NCBI GenBank assembly: GCA_021200415.1
Contig: JAJQGO010000019.1
Location: forward strand, 1 to 64,000
Source of the DNA: Ruminococcus sp.
GTDB lineage: Bacteria; Bacillota; Clostridia; Oscillospirales; Ruminococcaceae
Length of the DNA stretch: 64,000 nucleotides
Direction of reading: 5' to 3'
In this document: positions 1-7,901 of the stretch, piece after piece
Layout: every line of letters begins with the position of its first letter
How positions within the stretch are numbered: position 1 is the first letter of the stretch
Notes under the pieces: model-generated
What the model saw: the letters and a program-made list of their open reading frames with translations, nothing else
Told to the model about the DNA's origin: nothing
Database searches by the model: none
Translations under genes and position numbers: made by a program

Positions 1-4
1 TCTT

Positions 5-116
5 TGTCAAGCTTTTTTCGAGACTTTTTCTTACTTTTCCCAAAGTCGCAGCCTCATTCGCTTGCCTCCGTTTCAGACAGCTTTTATATTATAGCACCCT
101 TTTTAGGATTTGTCAA
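5..116 (-). promoter_or_regulatory. Outward consensus promoter with a second -35 element, probably of a stable-RNA operon
   Basis: Reading the minus strand, TTGACA (111-116) and TATAAT (88-93) are separated by exactly 17 bases. A second perfect TTGACA lies at 5-10, with its -10 beyond the window edge. Tandem perfect promoters with no ribosome-binding site or ORF between them are typical of rRNA or tRNA operons. That an rRNA operon follows is inference, because the transcribed gene lies outside the window. No gene is seen in 1-175. Confidence 0.65.
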
Positions 117-175
117 CTAAAAATATAGCCTAATTTTTAGTATGATTTTTATGCAATTTTAACAATCCCAAAGAA

Positions 176-201
176 AAAAGCGGTCAGATCAAACCGCTTT
201 T
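176..201 (-). terminator. Rho-independent terminator of the 57-residue gene
   Basis: AAAAGCGGT (176-184) and ACCGCTTTT (193-201) form a perfect 9-bp stem with an 8-base loop. On the minus strand the stem runs into a T-rich tract. It lies about 45 bases after the stop codon of the small gene at 245-418. Confidence 0.8.
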
Positions 202-244
202 CCTTATAAATCAAGAATCTGCCTTTTTTTGTAATTCTTTGTGA

Positions 245-418
245 TTATTCTTTGTTATTGTCTTTTTTACACAAAACAACAATCAAGCCGATCAATCCAA
301 GAAAGAATCCCCATGCGAATCCGCCGCTATAGCCCTTGTTTTCGTTAATAGTCTTTGTTACAAATCCCCAAACTACAGCAACAATTATCGCTACCAGCAA
401 TCCTACAATCGCTGCCAT
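245..418 (-). CDS. Small hydrophobic membrane peptide (57 aa), function unknown
   Basis: An ATG at 418-416 follows a strong AAAGGGGGGTGAAG ribosome-binding site, and the frame runs 57 codons to TAA at 247-245. The product begins MAAIVGLLVAIIVAVVWGF, then has a short polar hairpin (TKTINENKGYSGG) and a second hydrophobic stretch (FAWGFFLGLIGLIVVL), ending CKKDNNKE. This predicts two membrane segments with a lysine-rich cytoplasmic tail. It has its own consensus promoter (463-491) and terminator (176-201). It is divergent from an XRE regulator. Small two-helix peptides of this kind are common in Clostridia, but I know no function for it. A toxin-like or superinfection-immunity role is only a possibility raised by the XRE partner. 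Confidence 0.75.
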   Translation of the reverse strand: MAAIVGLLVAIIVAVVWGFVTKTINENKGYSGGFAWGFFLGLIGLIVVLCKKDNNKE

Positions 419-462
419 GCCTTCACCCCCCTTTATGTAATCCTTGACCTGAGTCCAATATT

Positions 463-491
463 AGTATACCATAGTATTTTTATATTGTCAA
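463..491 (-). promoter_or_regulatory. Promoter of the 57-residue peptide gene
   Basis: On the minus strand TTGACA (486-491) and TATACT (463-468) are 17 bases apart. The transcript would start about 35 bases before the ATG of the small peptide gene. The -10 element abuts the first of two ACMATAGTATT repeats, so the neighbouring XRE protein could repress it. Confidence 0.75.
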
Positions 492-519
492 GGAATATTT
501 TACAATAGTATTGTATAAT
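468..519 (+). promoter_or_regulatory. Paired operator-like repeats and -10 element of the XRE gene
   Basis: ACCATAGTATT (468-478) and ACAATAGTATT (502-512) are near-identical and 34 bases apart. The second copy is part of a 13-bp palindrome, ACAATA-G-TATTGT (502-514), that runs directly into TATAAT (514-519), the likely -10 of the plus-strand XRE gene. No good -35 is spaced correctly for it. The layout fits an autoregulated divergent pair. Binding is inferred from the palindrome only. Confidence 0.5.
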
Positions 520-541
520 TTGACTTTTTGGAGGTTATTTC

Positions 542-823
542 ATGTTTTACGAGAGAATTAAAGAGCTGCGGAACTCTTTGGGCATCAATCAGGTGGAATT
601 CGGACGCCGCCTTAATGTTACTAAGCAGTGCATCAGCAACTGGGAAAACGGCAACATTCAGCCGTCAATTGATATGCTCATTAAAATCGCACAAACATTT
701 TCAGTCAGTGCGGACTATCTCCTTGGCCTGAACGACAAATGCACCCTCGATGCTGAGGGTCTGACAAATGAACAAATTCTTCATATAAGAAACATTATTG
801 ACGATTTTAAAGAACTCCAATAA
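542..823 (+). CDS. XRE-family HTH transcriptional regulator (93 aa)
   Basis: The N-terminal 65 residues form a Cro/CI-type helix-turn-helix: IKELRNSLGINQVEFGRRL, then the recognition-helix segment VTKQCISNWENGNIQPS, then MLIKIAQTFSVSADYLLGL. A short C-terminal helix (about 75-93) probably mediates dimerisation. The ATG at 542 follows GGAGG by 9 bases. The gene is divergent from a small membrane peptide, and the intergenic region carries two related repeats, one palindromic, so autoregulation and control of the neighbour are likely. This class regulates genes and has no enzymatic activity. The target is inferred from position only. Confidence 0.85.
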   Translation: MFYERIKELRNSLGINQVEFGRRLNVTKQCISNWENGNIQPSIDMLIKIAQTFSVSADYLLGLNDKCTLDAEGLTNEQILHIRNIIDDFKELQ

Positions 824-852
824 AAAAGCAACCCTTTTCCGGATTGCTTTTT
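823..852. terminator. Bidirectional terminator between the XRE gene and argF
   Basis: AAAAAGCAA (823-831) pairs with TTGCTTTTT (844-852), flanked by A and T runs on both sides. It starts at the stop codon of the XRE gene and lies 20 bases beyond the argF stop, so it can end both convergent transcripts. Confidence 0.8.
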
Positions 853-872
853 GTTTATTTATCAGCCGTAAG

Positions 873-1778
873 CTAATCAGCCATAAGCTTTACCATGACA
901 GCCTTCTGGGCGTGAAGGCGATTTTCAGCCTCTTCGAAAATTTCATTTGCGTGCGCCTCAAACACCTTCGTCGTGATTTCCTCCTCACGGTGCGCAGGCA
1001 GACAGTGAAGCACCATCGCATCAGGATTCGCAACAGCCATTATTTCGTCATTTATCTGGTATCCCTTGAACGCAGCACGCCTCTTTTCGGCTTCGCTCTC
1101 CTGACCCATTGACGCCCACACGTCAGTTATAAGAATGTCCGCATTTTTTGCCGCTTCGGCAGGCGAATCCGTAAGCGTGAAGCAGTCGTAATCCGCCGCA
1201 AAATCCATAACCTCCTTTGCAGGGTGATATCCGTCCGGACAAGCTGCCGCAACCTCCATGCCGACCTTGAGTCCGCCGACTATGAGGGAGTTCGCCATGT
1301 TGTTTCCATCGCCGATAAAGCACATTTTCAGGCCGTCAAAGCTGCCCTTTATCTCACGTATCGTCATAAGATCCGCAAGAACCTGACACGGGTGGGAAAA
1401 GTCCGTCAGACCGTTGATAATCGGGATGCTTCCGTATTCCGCAAGATCCTCAACCTCCTTCTGCTCGAAGGTGCGAATCATGATTCCGCTGAGATAGCGT
1501 GAGAGAACTCTTGCCGTGTCCTGAACAGGCTCGCCGCGTCCAATCTGGAGGTCGTGGGAGGAGAGAAACAGCGGATAACCGCCAAGCTGATACATTCCCG
1601 TTTCAAAGGAAACTCGTGTACGTGTGGACGCCTTCTGGAAAATCATTCCCAGCGTCTTGCCCTTCAGAAGATTGTGGGGAATGTTGTGCTTCAGCTCGTA
1701 TTTAAGCTGATCCGCAAGATTAAGAATGTCGATTATCTCCTCTGTGCTGAGGTCAAGCATTTTGAGTAAATATTTCAT
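873..1778 (-). CDS. argF: Ornithine carbamoyltransferase
   Basis: This enzyme transfers the carbamoyl group of carbamoyl phosphate to ornithine, giving citrulline, in the cytoplasm. The 301-residue length is normal for the family. The carbamoyl-phosphate loop STRTR is at residues 51-55, HPCQ is at about 129-132, and the ornithine-side HCLPAHR is at about 258-264. The ATG at 1778 follows AAAGGA. It is the last gene of the arginine cluster, 22 bases after argD, and is followed by a terminator shared with the XRE gene. The cluster context favours a biosynthetic rather than a catabolic OTCase, because no arcA or arcC is near. Confidence 0.96.
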   Translation of the reverse strand: MKYLLKMLDLSTEEIIDILNLADQLKYELKHNIPHNLLKGKTLGMIFQKASTRTRVSFETGMYQLGGYPLFLSSHDLQIGRGEPVQDTARVLSRYLSGIMIRTFEQKEVEDLAEYGSIPIINGLTDFSHPCQVLADLMTIREIKGSFDGLKMCFIGDGNNMANSLIVGGLKVGMEVAAACPDGYHPAKEVMDFAADYDCFTLTDSPAEAAKNADILITDVWASMGQESEAEKRRAAFKGYQINDEIMAVANPDAMVLHCLPAHREEEITTKVFEAHANEIFEEAENRLHAQKAVMVKLMAD

Positions 1779-1800
1779 ATCATTTCGTCCTTTCAGTTAG

Positions 1801-2967
1801 TTATTTTTCAAGAATTTTTATAAGAATATCAAGTCCTCGGTCAATTTCCTCACGGGTAATCGTGAGAGGCGGAAGAAGTCTGACCTTTTCCTTTGCCGTC
1901 AGCAGAAGCAGTCCGTTTTCAAATGCCTCTCTTGAAACATCTCCTGCTGTCTTTGTTTTGAGCTTCACGCCGATCATAAGTCCCATGCCGGTTACGGATT
2001 CAACCTCTCCGCACGCCTCAAGCCTTGATTTTATATAGTCCCCCTTGACACGAACATCGTCAAGGAAACCATCACTGCCGACTCTCTCGAGAACGGCAAG
2101 TCCTCCTGCGCAGGCTATGGGGTTTCCTCCGAAGGTAGAGCCGTGAGTTCCGGGCACAAGCACGTCGCCGCATTTTTCATTCGTAAGGCACGCACCTATC
2201 GGGATTCCTCCCGCAAGACCCTTTGCAAGAGTTGTTATATCCGCGGATTTGCCGTAATTTTCGCCTGCAAGGAATTTTCCCGTTCTGCCGACACCTGTCT
2301 GCACCTCGTCAGCTATGACAAGAACGTCCTTTGCTCCGCATAGCTCATATACCGCGTCCACAAACGCCTTGTCAAGGGCGATTACTCCGCCCTCTCCCTG
2401 AACGTATTCCATCATAACCGCGCAGACCGTATCGTCAAGCTTCGCCTTCAGGTCGTCAATATTATTTGCCTCCACGTTGATAAATCCCTCAACAAAGGGG
2501 AAAAAGTAGTTGTGGAAAACCTCCTGACCCGTAGCGGAAAGAGTTGCAAGCGTTCTGCCGTGGAAGGAATTTACAAGAGTTATTATATTATGGCGTCCCT
2601 TGCCGTATTTGTCGAAGCTGTACTTTCTGGCAATTTTTATTGCGCACTCGTTAGCCTCAGCTCCGCTGTTTCCGAAGAAAATTTTGCTGTATCCCGTAAT
2701 ACCGCAGAGTTCCTCGGCGAAATCAGCCTGAACTCTTGTGTAGTAGTAATTGGAGGTGTGCTGAACGCTTTTCACCTGTGCACAGACAGCCTCAACCCAC
2801 TTATCATCGCAGTACCCAAGGGAATTTACGCCGATTCCGCTTCCGAAATCAATGTACTGCTTTCCGTTTTCGTCCGTACAGCATCTGTCCTCGCCCTTTT
2901 CCATGACGAGTGGATACCTGCCGTATGTATGCATTATATGCTCGTTAAATTTATCAATAGTATTCAA
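1801..2967 (-). CDS. argD: Acetylornithine aminotransferase
   Basis: This PLP-dependent class III aminotransferase makes N-acetylornithine from N-acetylglutamate semialdehyde and glutamate. Visible landmarks are GNSGAEANECA (about 99-109) for cofactor phosphate binding, the SFHGRTLATLSATG segment, the aspartate motif DEVQTG (220-225) and the Schiff-base lysine in TTLAKGLAGG (Lys249). At 388 residues it is of normal length. The frame opens at a TTG (2967-2965) preceded by GAAAGGA. This is the likeliest start, since the next in-frame ATG falls inside conserved sequence. It sits between argB and argF on one transcript. Confidence 0.95.
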   Translation of the reverse strand: MNTIDKFNEHIMHTYGRYPLVMEKGEDRCCTDENGKQYIDFGSGIGVNSLGYCDDKWVEAVCAQVKSVQHTSNYYYTRVQADFAEELCGITGYSKIFFGNSGAEANECAIKIARKYSFDKYGKGRHNIITLVNSFHGRTLATLSATGQEVFHNYFFPFVEGFINVEANNIDDLKAKLDDTVCAVMMEYVQGEGGVIALDKAFVDAVYELCGAKDVLVIADEVQTGVGRTGKFLAGENYGKSADITTLAKGLAGGIPIGACLTNEKCGDVLVPGTHGSTFGGNPIACAGGLAVLERVGSDGFLDDVRVKGDYIKSRLEACGEVESVTGMGLMIGVKLKTKTAGDVSREAFENGLLLLTAKEKVRLLPPLTITREEIDRGLDILIKILEK

Positions 2968-3006
2968 ATTTATACATTCCTTTCAGAAATCAAGGGCAGT
3001 GCCTAT

Positions 3007-3873
3007 TCAGGTAAACTGCGTGCCAATGCCCTCGCTGGACAAAATTTCTATAAGAATCGAGTGGGGAACTCTTCCGTCAATTATCGCCGTTTTCTTTACT
3101 CCTCGTCTTACGGCTTCAACGCAGCAGTCGATTTTCGGAATCATTCCTCCCGATATAATGCCCTGACGTTTCATAAACGGAACCTCGCTTACATTTATTG
3201 AGGGAATAAGCGTATCCGGATTATCCTTATCACGGAGAAGTCCCACAATATCCGTCATGAGAATGAGATTTTCAGCTCCAAGCTCGGCTGCAATCCTTGC
3301 TGCGGCAGTGTCGGCATTCACGTTGTAGGTGCTGCCGAATTCGTCAGTTGCGACTGTTGCGATTACGGGAATATTTCCGTTGCTGAGAGCGTCAAGTATA
3401 GGCTTTGTGTTGACTCTCACAATATCCCCTACATATCCGAGATCCTCTCCGTCGGGGGATTCCTTGCGTTTTGCCATGAGCATTTGACCGTCAATTCCGC
3501 AAAGTCCCACAGCTGTTCCCTTATGCTGCGCAAGAAGCTGAACAAGCTCCTTATTGACCTTGCCCGCAAGAACCATTTTTACAACGTCCACAGTTGCTTC
3601 ATCAGTGTAGCGAAGACCGTTCACGAAGCGGCTTTCGATTCCCAGCTTTTTCAGCATATCGCTGATTTCCGGCCCTCCCCCATGAACGAGAACAACCTTG
3701 ATTCCCACAAGTGAAAGAAGCACAATATCCTTCATAACGGCGTCCTTCAGTTCCTTGTTCGTCATAGCGTTTCCGCCATATTTTACAACAACGATTTTGT
3801 TATTATATTTTTGTATATACGGCAGTGCATCAATAAGCACCTGTGCCCTGTCATTATTCGAAATCGGGTTCAT
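3007..3873 (-). CDS. argB: Acetylglutamate kinase
   Basis: This amino-acid-kinase-fold enzyme phosphorylates N-acetylglutamate with ATP, the second step of arginine synthesis. The nucleotide lysine and glycine loop KYGGNAM starts at residue 31, and the substrate loop LVHGGGPEIS is at about 62-71. The C-terminal half has AAELGAENLILMTDIVG and a VPFMKRQGIISGGMIPK stretch typical of hexameric, arginine-inhibited forms, which usually carry this C-terminal signature; feedback control is therefore likely but unproven. The ATG at 3873 follows AAGGAG. It lies 24 bases after argJ and 39 before argD. Confidence 0.95.
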   Translation of the reverse strand: MNPISNNDRAQVLIDALPYIQKYNNKIVVVKYGGNAMTNKELKDAVMKDIVLLSLVGIKVVLVHGGGPEISDMLKKLGIESRFVNGLRYTDEATVDVVKMVLAGKVNKELVQLLAQHKGTAVGLCGIDGQMLMAKRKESPDGEDLGYVGDIVRVNTKPILDALSNGNIPVIATVATDEFGSTYNVNADTAAARIAAELGAENLILMTDIVGLLRDKDNPDTLIPSINVSEVPFMKRQGIISGGMIPKIDCCVEAVRRGVKKTAIIDGRVPHSILIEILSSEGIGTQFT

Positions 3874-3897
3874 TTAAAAATCTCCTTGAAATTGGTA

Positions 3898-5184
3898 TCA
3901 GCTTCTGTAATCGCCGTTTATTTTAACATAATCATAGGTCAGATCGCAGCCCCATGCAGCAGCAGTTCCGCTGCCATCGCCAATGCTGATGATGATGTCG
4001 ATTACCTCTTCGCCGAGAATTTCCTTTGCCTTTTCCTCAGAGAAATCAACTCCCGAGCCGTTTTTGCAGACCTCCACAGCTCCCTTATCCGAGCTTATTG
4101 AAACTGCGACATTGCTTATATCGAAATCCGCGTCCGCATAGCCCACAGCGCAGAGAATGCGTCCCCAGTTTGCGTCCTCCCCGTACATTGCCGCCTTGAA
4201 CAGGCTTGAGGTAATAACGCTCTTTGCGACAATTTCAGCTGTTTTCTCCGTATCGGCTCCCGAAACAACGCATTCGATAAGCTTTGTTGCTCCCTCTCCG
4301 TCACGAGCCATCATTCTTGCGAGATTCATCATAAGTCCGTACAGGGCGTTCTCGAATATTGCGAAATCCTTGTTTTCCTTTGTCACGGGCTTGTTTTCAG
4401 CCGTACCCGAGGCAAGCACGCATACCATATCGTTCGTGGAGGTGTCACCGTCCACGCTTACACGGTTCAGCGTTATTTTAACAATATCGCTCAATGCTCG
4501 CTGAAGCAGCTCAGCTGAAATATCCGCGTCCGTTGTAATAAATGTAAGTGTAGTCGCCATATTCGGATGAATCATTCCGCTGCCCTTGAGCATTCCGCCC
4601 ATTGTGCAGGTTTTTCCTCCCATTTCAAACTGTACGGCAGCCTCCTTCGGCATGGTATCAGTTGTCATGATTGCCTCAACGGCTCTTGAATTTCCGTCAT
4701 ATGCCAGACCTTCGGCAAGAGCTTTCATTCCGTCTGCAATCGGCTCTATGGGGAGAATCTGACCGATAACTCCCGTTGACGCAACAATAATGTCATTTTC
4801 GTCGATTCCAAGCTCCGCAGCGGCAAGCGCGCACATTTTCTCAGCCTTTTCAACTCCGTCCGCATTGCAGGTGTTGGCGTTTACGGAGTTGACGATTACA
4901 GCTTTTGCCGTGCCGTCCTTGATATGCTCCTTTGTAACCTGAATCGGAGCGCCCTTGACCTTATTTGTCGTGTAGACGGCTGCGGCTGTGCATTCCTTGT
5001 CAGCGACTATTAAGGCGAGATCATTTTTCCTTTTTGCGGCAGCATTTGCCTGTATATCCAATTCGGGAGCATCAGCAAGAGCCTGATGACGCAGTCCGCA
5101 GCAAATGCCGTTTGCCCTGAAACCATTGGCGGCACAGACTCCGCCTTCAACAAATTTTAAACCTTTTACTTCTTTAAGCTTCAT
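3898..5184 (-). CDS. argJ: Glutamate N-acetyltransferase / ornithine acetyltransferase ArgJ
   Basis: ArgJ moves the acetyl group from N-acetylornithine to glutamate, closing the cyclic arginine pathway; bifunctional forms also use acetyl-CoA. The precursor self-cleaves at an Ala-Thr bond, seen here as Ala210-Thr211 in KGSGMIHPNMATTLTF. The subunits come from the halves on either side. An upstream TTG at 5202 is in frame, but the ATG at 5184 has GAGGAT 7 bases before it and is preferred (428 aa). The argC stop lies 10 bases upstream. No argA lies in the cluster, so ArgJ may supply both acetylglutamate synthesis and recycling here. Mono- versus bifunctionality cannot be read from the sequence. 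Confidence 0.93.
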   Translation of the reverse strand: MKLKEVKGLKFVEGGVCAANGFRANGICCGLRHQALADAPELDIQANAAAKRKNDLALIVADKECTAAAVYTTNKVKGAPIQVTKEHIKDGTAKAVIVNSVNANTCNADGVEKAEKMCALAAAELGIDENDIIVASTGVIGQILPIEPIADGMKALAEGLAYDGNSRAVEAIMTTDTMPKEAAVQFEMGGKTCTMGGMLKGSGMIHPNMATTLTFITTDADISAELLQRALSDIVKITLNRVSVDGDTSTNDMVCVLASGTAENKPVTKENKDFAIFENALYGLMMNLARMMARDGEGATKLIECVVSGADTEKTAEIVAKSVITSSLFKAAMYGEDANWGRILCAVGYADADFDISNVAVSISSDKGAVEVCKNGSGVDFSEEKAKEILGEEVIDIIISIGDGSGTAAAWGCDLTYDYVKINGDYRS

Positions 5185-5194
5185 AATTTTATCC

Positions 5195-6142
5195 TCATAC
5201 AAGTCCCACAGCTTCGTCTATTCCCATCATAATATTAAGACACTGAACAGCTGCTCCGCTTGCTCCCTTTCCCAGATTATCAAGGCGTGAGCAGAGAAGT
5301 ATCTGCTCATCGTTTCCGAAAACAAATATCTGCATTTTATTCACCCCGCTGAGTGTATTTGACGCAAGGAAAAAGCTCTTCTGCTCCTCAATCGACATAA
5401 GCGGCATTACCTGAACCATTTTTGCGTCCCTGTAATGCTCCGCCAGCGTTCTATGTACGGATTCAGCCGATGTATCCCTGCTCAGCGTTCTCGTCTGGAG
5501 GGGCACGCTTACAACCATTCCGCTGTAATAATCGCAGATAATCGGGTTAAACATGGGCTTATATTTCAGCCCCGAAACAGCCTGCATTTCCGGAAGATGC
5601 TTATGCTCCTGCGATAAAGCATACTGACGCGGACTGTTGTATTCATAGGGCTTTTCGCTTCCCTCATAAACGGCAATCGCCTTCTTGCCCGCTCCGCTGT
5701 AGCCCGATGTGGCATAGGCGAAAACAGGATAATCCTCGGGAATCACGCCACCCTTCACAAGCGGATAAACAATTGAGTTAAAGCCGCTGGCATAGCAGCC
5801 GGGAACGGCAACCCTTTTTGAGCCTTTTATTTTTTCACGGTGTTCGGGAGAAAGCTCCGGAAATCCGTATGCCCAGTCGGGATTTGTCCGATGAGCCGTT
5901 GATGCGTCAATGATACGCACATGGTCGTTCTCCACAAGGGATACGGCTTCTCTTGCGGCTGCGTCCGGAAGGCAGAGGAACGTGAAATCGGACATATTTA
6001 TAAGTCTGCCGCGCTCGGCAGCGTCCTTTCTCTTTTCCTCGTCGATTCTGAGCAGCTCAATATCGCTTCTTCCCTCAAATCTTTCAAGTATTTTCAGTCC
6101 GGTCGTACCCTCCTGACCGTCGATATATATTTTAACAGACAT
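5195..6142 (-). CDS. argC: N-acetyl-gamma-glutamyl-phosphate reductase (short type 2 form)
   Basis: This NADPH-dependent reductase forms N-acetylglutamate semialdehyde. The protein begins MSVKIYIDGQEGTTGLKI, the dinucleotide-binding start of the shorter ArgC type, and the catalytic cysteine is in VPGCYASGF (Cys116). At 315 residues it matches the type 2 family rather than the ~345-residue type 1. The open frame extends to 6268, but the ATG at 6142 has a perfect AGGAGG 8 bases upstream, while the extra segment is an unconserved arginine-rich stretch overlapping the previous gene. argJ begins 10 bases after its stop. Confidence 0.93.
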   Translation of the reverse strand: MSVKIYIDGQEGTTGLKILERFEGRSDIELLRIDEEKRKDAAERGRLINMSDFTFLCLPDAAAREAVSLVENDHVRIIDASTAHRTNPDWAYGFPELSPEHREKIKGSKRVAVPGCYASGFNSIVYPLVKGGVIPEDYPVFAYATSGYSGAGKKAIAVYEGSEKPYEYNSPRQYALSQEHKHLPEMQAVSGLKYKPMFNPIICDYYSGMVVSVPLQTRTLSRDTSAESVHRTLAEHYRDAKMVQVMPLMSIEEQKSFFLASNTLSGVNKMQIFVFGNDEQILLCSRLDNLGKGASGAAVQCLNIMMGIDEAVGLV

Positions 6143-6161
6143 AGCAATGTCCTCCTGAAAT

Positions 6162-6443
6162 TTATCTCTTCTTCTTACTCTTTTTCTTATTATTCTTATT
6201 CCTGCGGTTATTGATTTTTCTCTCATACTTCGCCTGACGGGGAGATTTTTTTTCCGACTTATCCTCAATCAGGGAGTGCCACACGCTTATTCCCACGGTC
6301 AGCACGATTATTGCAATTCTCCAAGCCATTCTCACTGCCGGCACGACTGCAATCCACAGTCCCATAACAAGCTCCCCGACAATCCAGAGAATCCCCATAA
6401 AAAGCGTAAGTCCCAGTGTAAAAACAAAATCCTTTTTCTTCAT
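6162..6443 (-). CDS. Small membrane protein with a highly basic tail, inside the arg cluster
   Basis: This 93-residue product has two hydrophobic stretches (about 9-33 and 40-55, the second containing IAIIVLTVGISVW). A C-terminal third follows that is almost entirely Lys, Arg and Asn, ending NNKKKSKKKR. The tail is likely cytoplasmic and could bind nucleic acid or anionic lipid. The ATG at 6443 lies 3 bases after the argH stop with no clear ribosome-binding site, so translation probably depends on coupling to argH. argC starts 19 bases further on. I do not recognise the family. An arginine-export or regulatory role is conceivable only from position. Confidence 0.7.
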   Translation of the reverse strand: MKKKDFVFTLGLTLFMGILWIVGELVMGLWIAVVPAVRMAWRIAIIVLTVGISVWHSLIEDKSEKKSPRQAKYERKINNRRNKNNKKKSKKKR

Positions 6444-6446
6444 AAA

Positions 6447-7826
6447 TCAAAGTCCAAGCGCCTTTTCGGCTTCTGCAATCTGAAGCTTTACGGCTTCGGG
6501 AGACGGCCCGCCCTCCGATTTCCTCTCACGGACGCAGGTATCAAGGCTTATGGCGTCATAGACATCCTCGTCAAACAGATTCGTCATTGCTCTGTAATCC
6601 TCAATAGGCAGGGTTTCAAGGGTGAGTCCCTTTTCTATGCACTGAGCCACAAGAGTTCCCGTGATTTTATAAGCGTCACGGAAGGGCATTCCCTTTTTCA
6701 CGAGATAATCAGCGCAGTCCGTTGCGTTGATGAATCCCTTTGCTGCGGCATTTCTCATATTATCCTTCAGAACACGCATGGTTGAAAGCATGGGTATAAA
6801 TGTTTTAACGCAGAGCTTCACATTGTCAACAGCATCAAAGATTGCCTCCTTATCCTCCTGCATATCCTTGTTATATGCAAGGGGAAGTCCCTTGAGCATG
6901 GACAGAAGCGTTACAAGATCTCCGTTTACACGTCCCGTCTTGCCTCGTATAAGCTCGGTAACGTCAGGATTTTTCTTCTGCGGCATAATTGACGAGCCTG
7001 TTGCAAAGGCATCGTCAAGCTCAACGAATTTAAATTCCCATGAACACCACATAATTATTTCCTCGGAAAGTCTCGACAGGTGCGTCATAATAAGCGAGAG
7101 TGCGCAGTTAAGCTCCACGCAGAAATCGCGGTCTGAAACGCCGTCAAGGCTGTTCGGCATGGGAGCGTCAAAGCCCAGAAGCTCCGCTGTCTGCCTGCGG
7201 TTTGTCTTGTATGTTGTTCCCGCAAGAGCGCCGCTGCCGAGAGGACAGAGGTTCATTCTCCTTTTCGTGTCGCTGAGCCTGTCAAGGTCACGCAGAAGCA
7301 TCCACACATACGCCATAAGATGATGGGCAAATGTTATGGGCTGAGCGCGCTGGAGATGAGTATATCCCGGCATAATTGTTTCGGTATGCTCCTTTGCCAT
7401 ATTCAGCAGAGTTACCGCAAGCTCCTTCACAAGAGCGTAAATCTCGTCAATCTCGTCACGGAGATAAAGTCTTATATCAACTGCCACCTGATCGTTTCTT
7501 GAACGTGCCGTATGAAGCCTTTTTCCCACATCGCCAAGACGCTTTGTCAGCTCCGCTTCAATAAACATATGAATATCCTCGGCTTCGGGGTCAAGGGCGA
7601 GCTTGCCCGATTCAATATCCGCGAGAATTTCCTCAAGTCCGCGAATTATTTCAAGGCTGTCCTCCTTCGGGATGATTCCACAGTCCCCAAGCATTGTCGC
7701 ATGAGCGATACTGCCCTGAATATCGTGCTTATACATACGTCCGTCAAAGGCAATCGAAGAGTTGAAAGCGTTTACGGTTTCATCAACCTGCTTTGAGAAT
7801 CTTCCTGCCCACATCATATCTGCCAT
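6447..7826 (-). CDS. argH: Argininosuccinate lyase
   Basis: ArgH cleaves argininosuccinate into arginine and fumarate, the last pathway step. It belongs to the fumarase/aspartase superfamily, whose signature GSSIMPQKKNPDVTE is present at about residues 273-287 and contains the mobile catalytic serine loop. MWAGRFSK near the N-terminus and TARSRNDQVA (about 105-114) are also typical. The open frame reaches 7853, but the ATG at 7826 (MADMMWAGRF) has AGGAG 7 bases upstream and gives a normal 459-residue protein. A hairpin separates it from argG. Confidence 0.96.
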   Translation of the reverse strand: MADMMWAGRFSKQVDETVNAFNSSIAFDGRMYKHDIQGSIAHATMLGDCGIIPKEDSLEIIRGLEEILADIESGKLALDPEAEDIHMFIEAELTKRLGDVGKRLHTARSRNDQVAVDIRLYLRDEIDEIYALVKELAVTLLNMAKEHTETIMPGYTHLQRAQPITFAHHLMAYVWMLLRDLDRLSDTKRRMNLCPLGSGALAGTTYKTNRRQTAELLGFDAPMPNSLDGVSDRDFCVELNCALSLIMTHLSRLSEEIIMWCSWEFKFVELDDAFATGSSIMPQKKNPDVTELIRGKTGRVNGDLVTLLSMLKGLPLAYNKDMQEDKEAIFDAVDNVKLCVKTFIPMLSTMRVLKDNMRNAAAKGFINATDCADYLVKKGMPFRDAYKITGTLVAQCIEKGLTLETLPIEDYRAMTNLFDEDVYDAISLDTCVRERKSEGGPSPEAVKLQIAEAEKALGL

Positions 7827-7854
7827 GTTTTTTCTCCTATCGTTCAGTAACAAA

Positions 7855-7881
7855 CAGGCAGGAGAAATTCTCCCCTGCCTG
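7855..7881 (-). terminator. Hairpin between argG and argH
   Basis: CAGGCAGG (7855-7862) pairs with CCTGCCTG (7874-7881), extended inward by AGA/TCTC. On the minus strand it is followed only by TTTGTTACTG, so the U-tract is weak. It may be a partial terminator or a stability hairpin that lowers argH and downstream expression relative to argG. Confidence 0.5.
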
Positions 7882-7901
7882 AAAATATTTGTGAGATTAA
7901 A

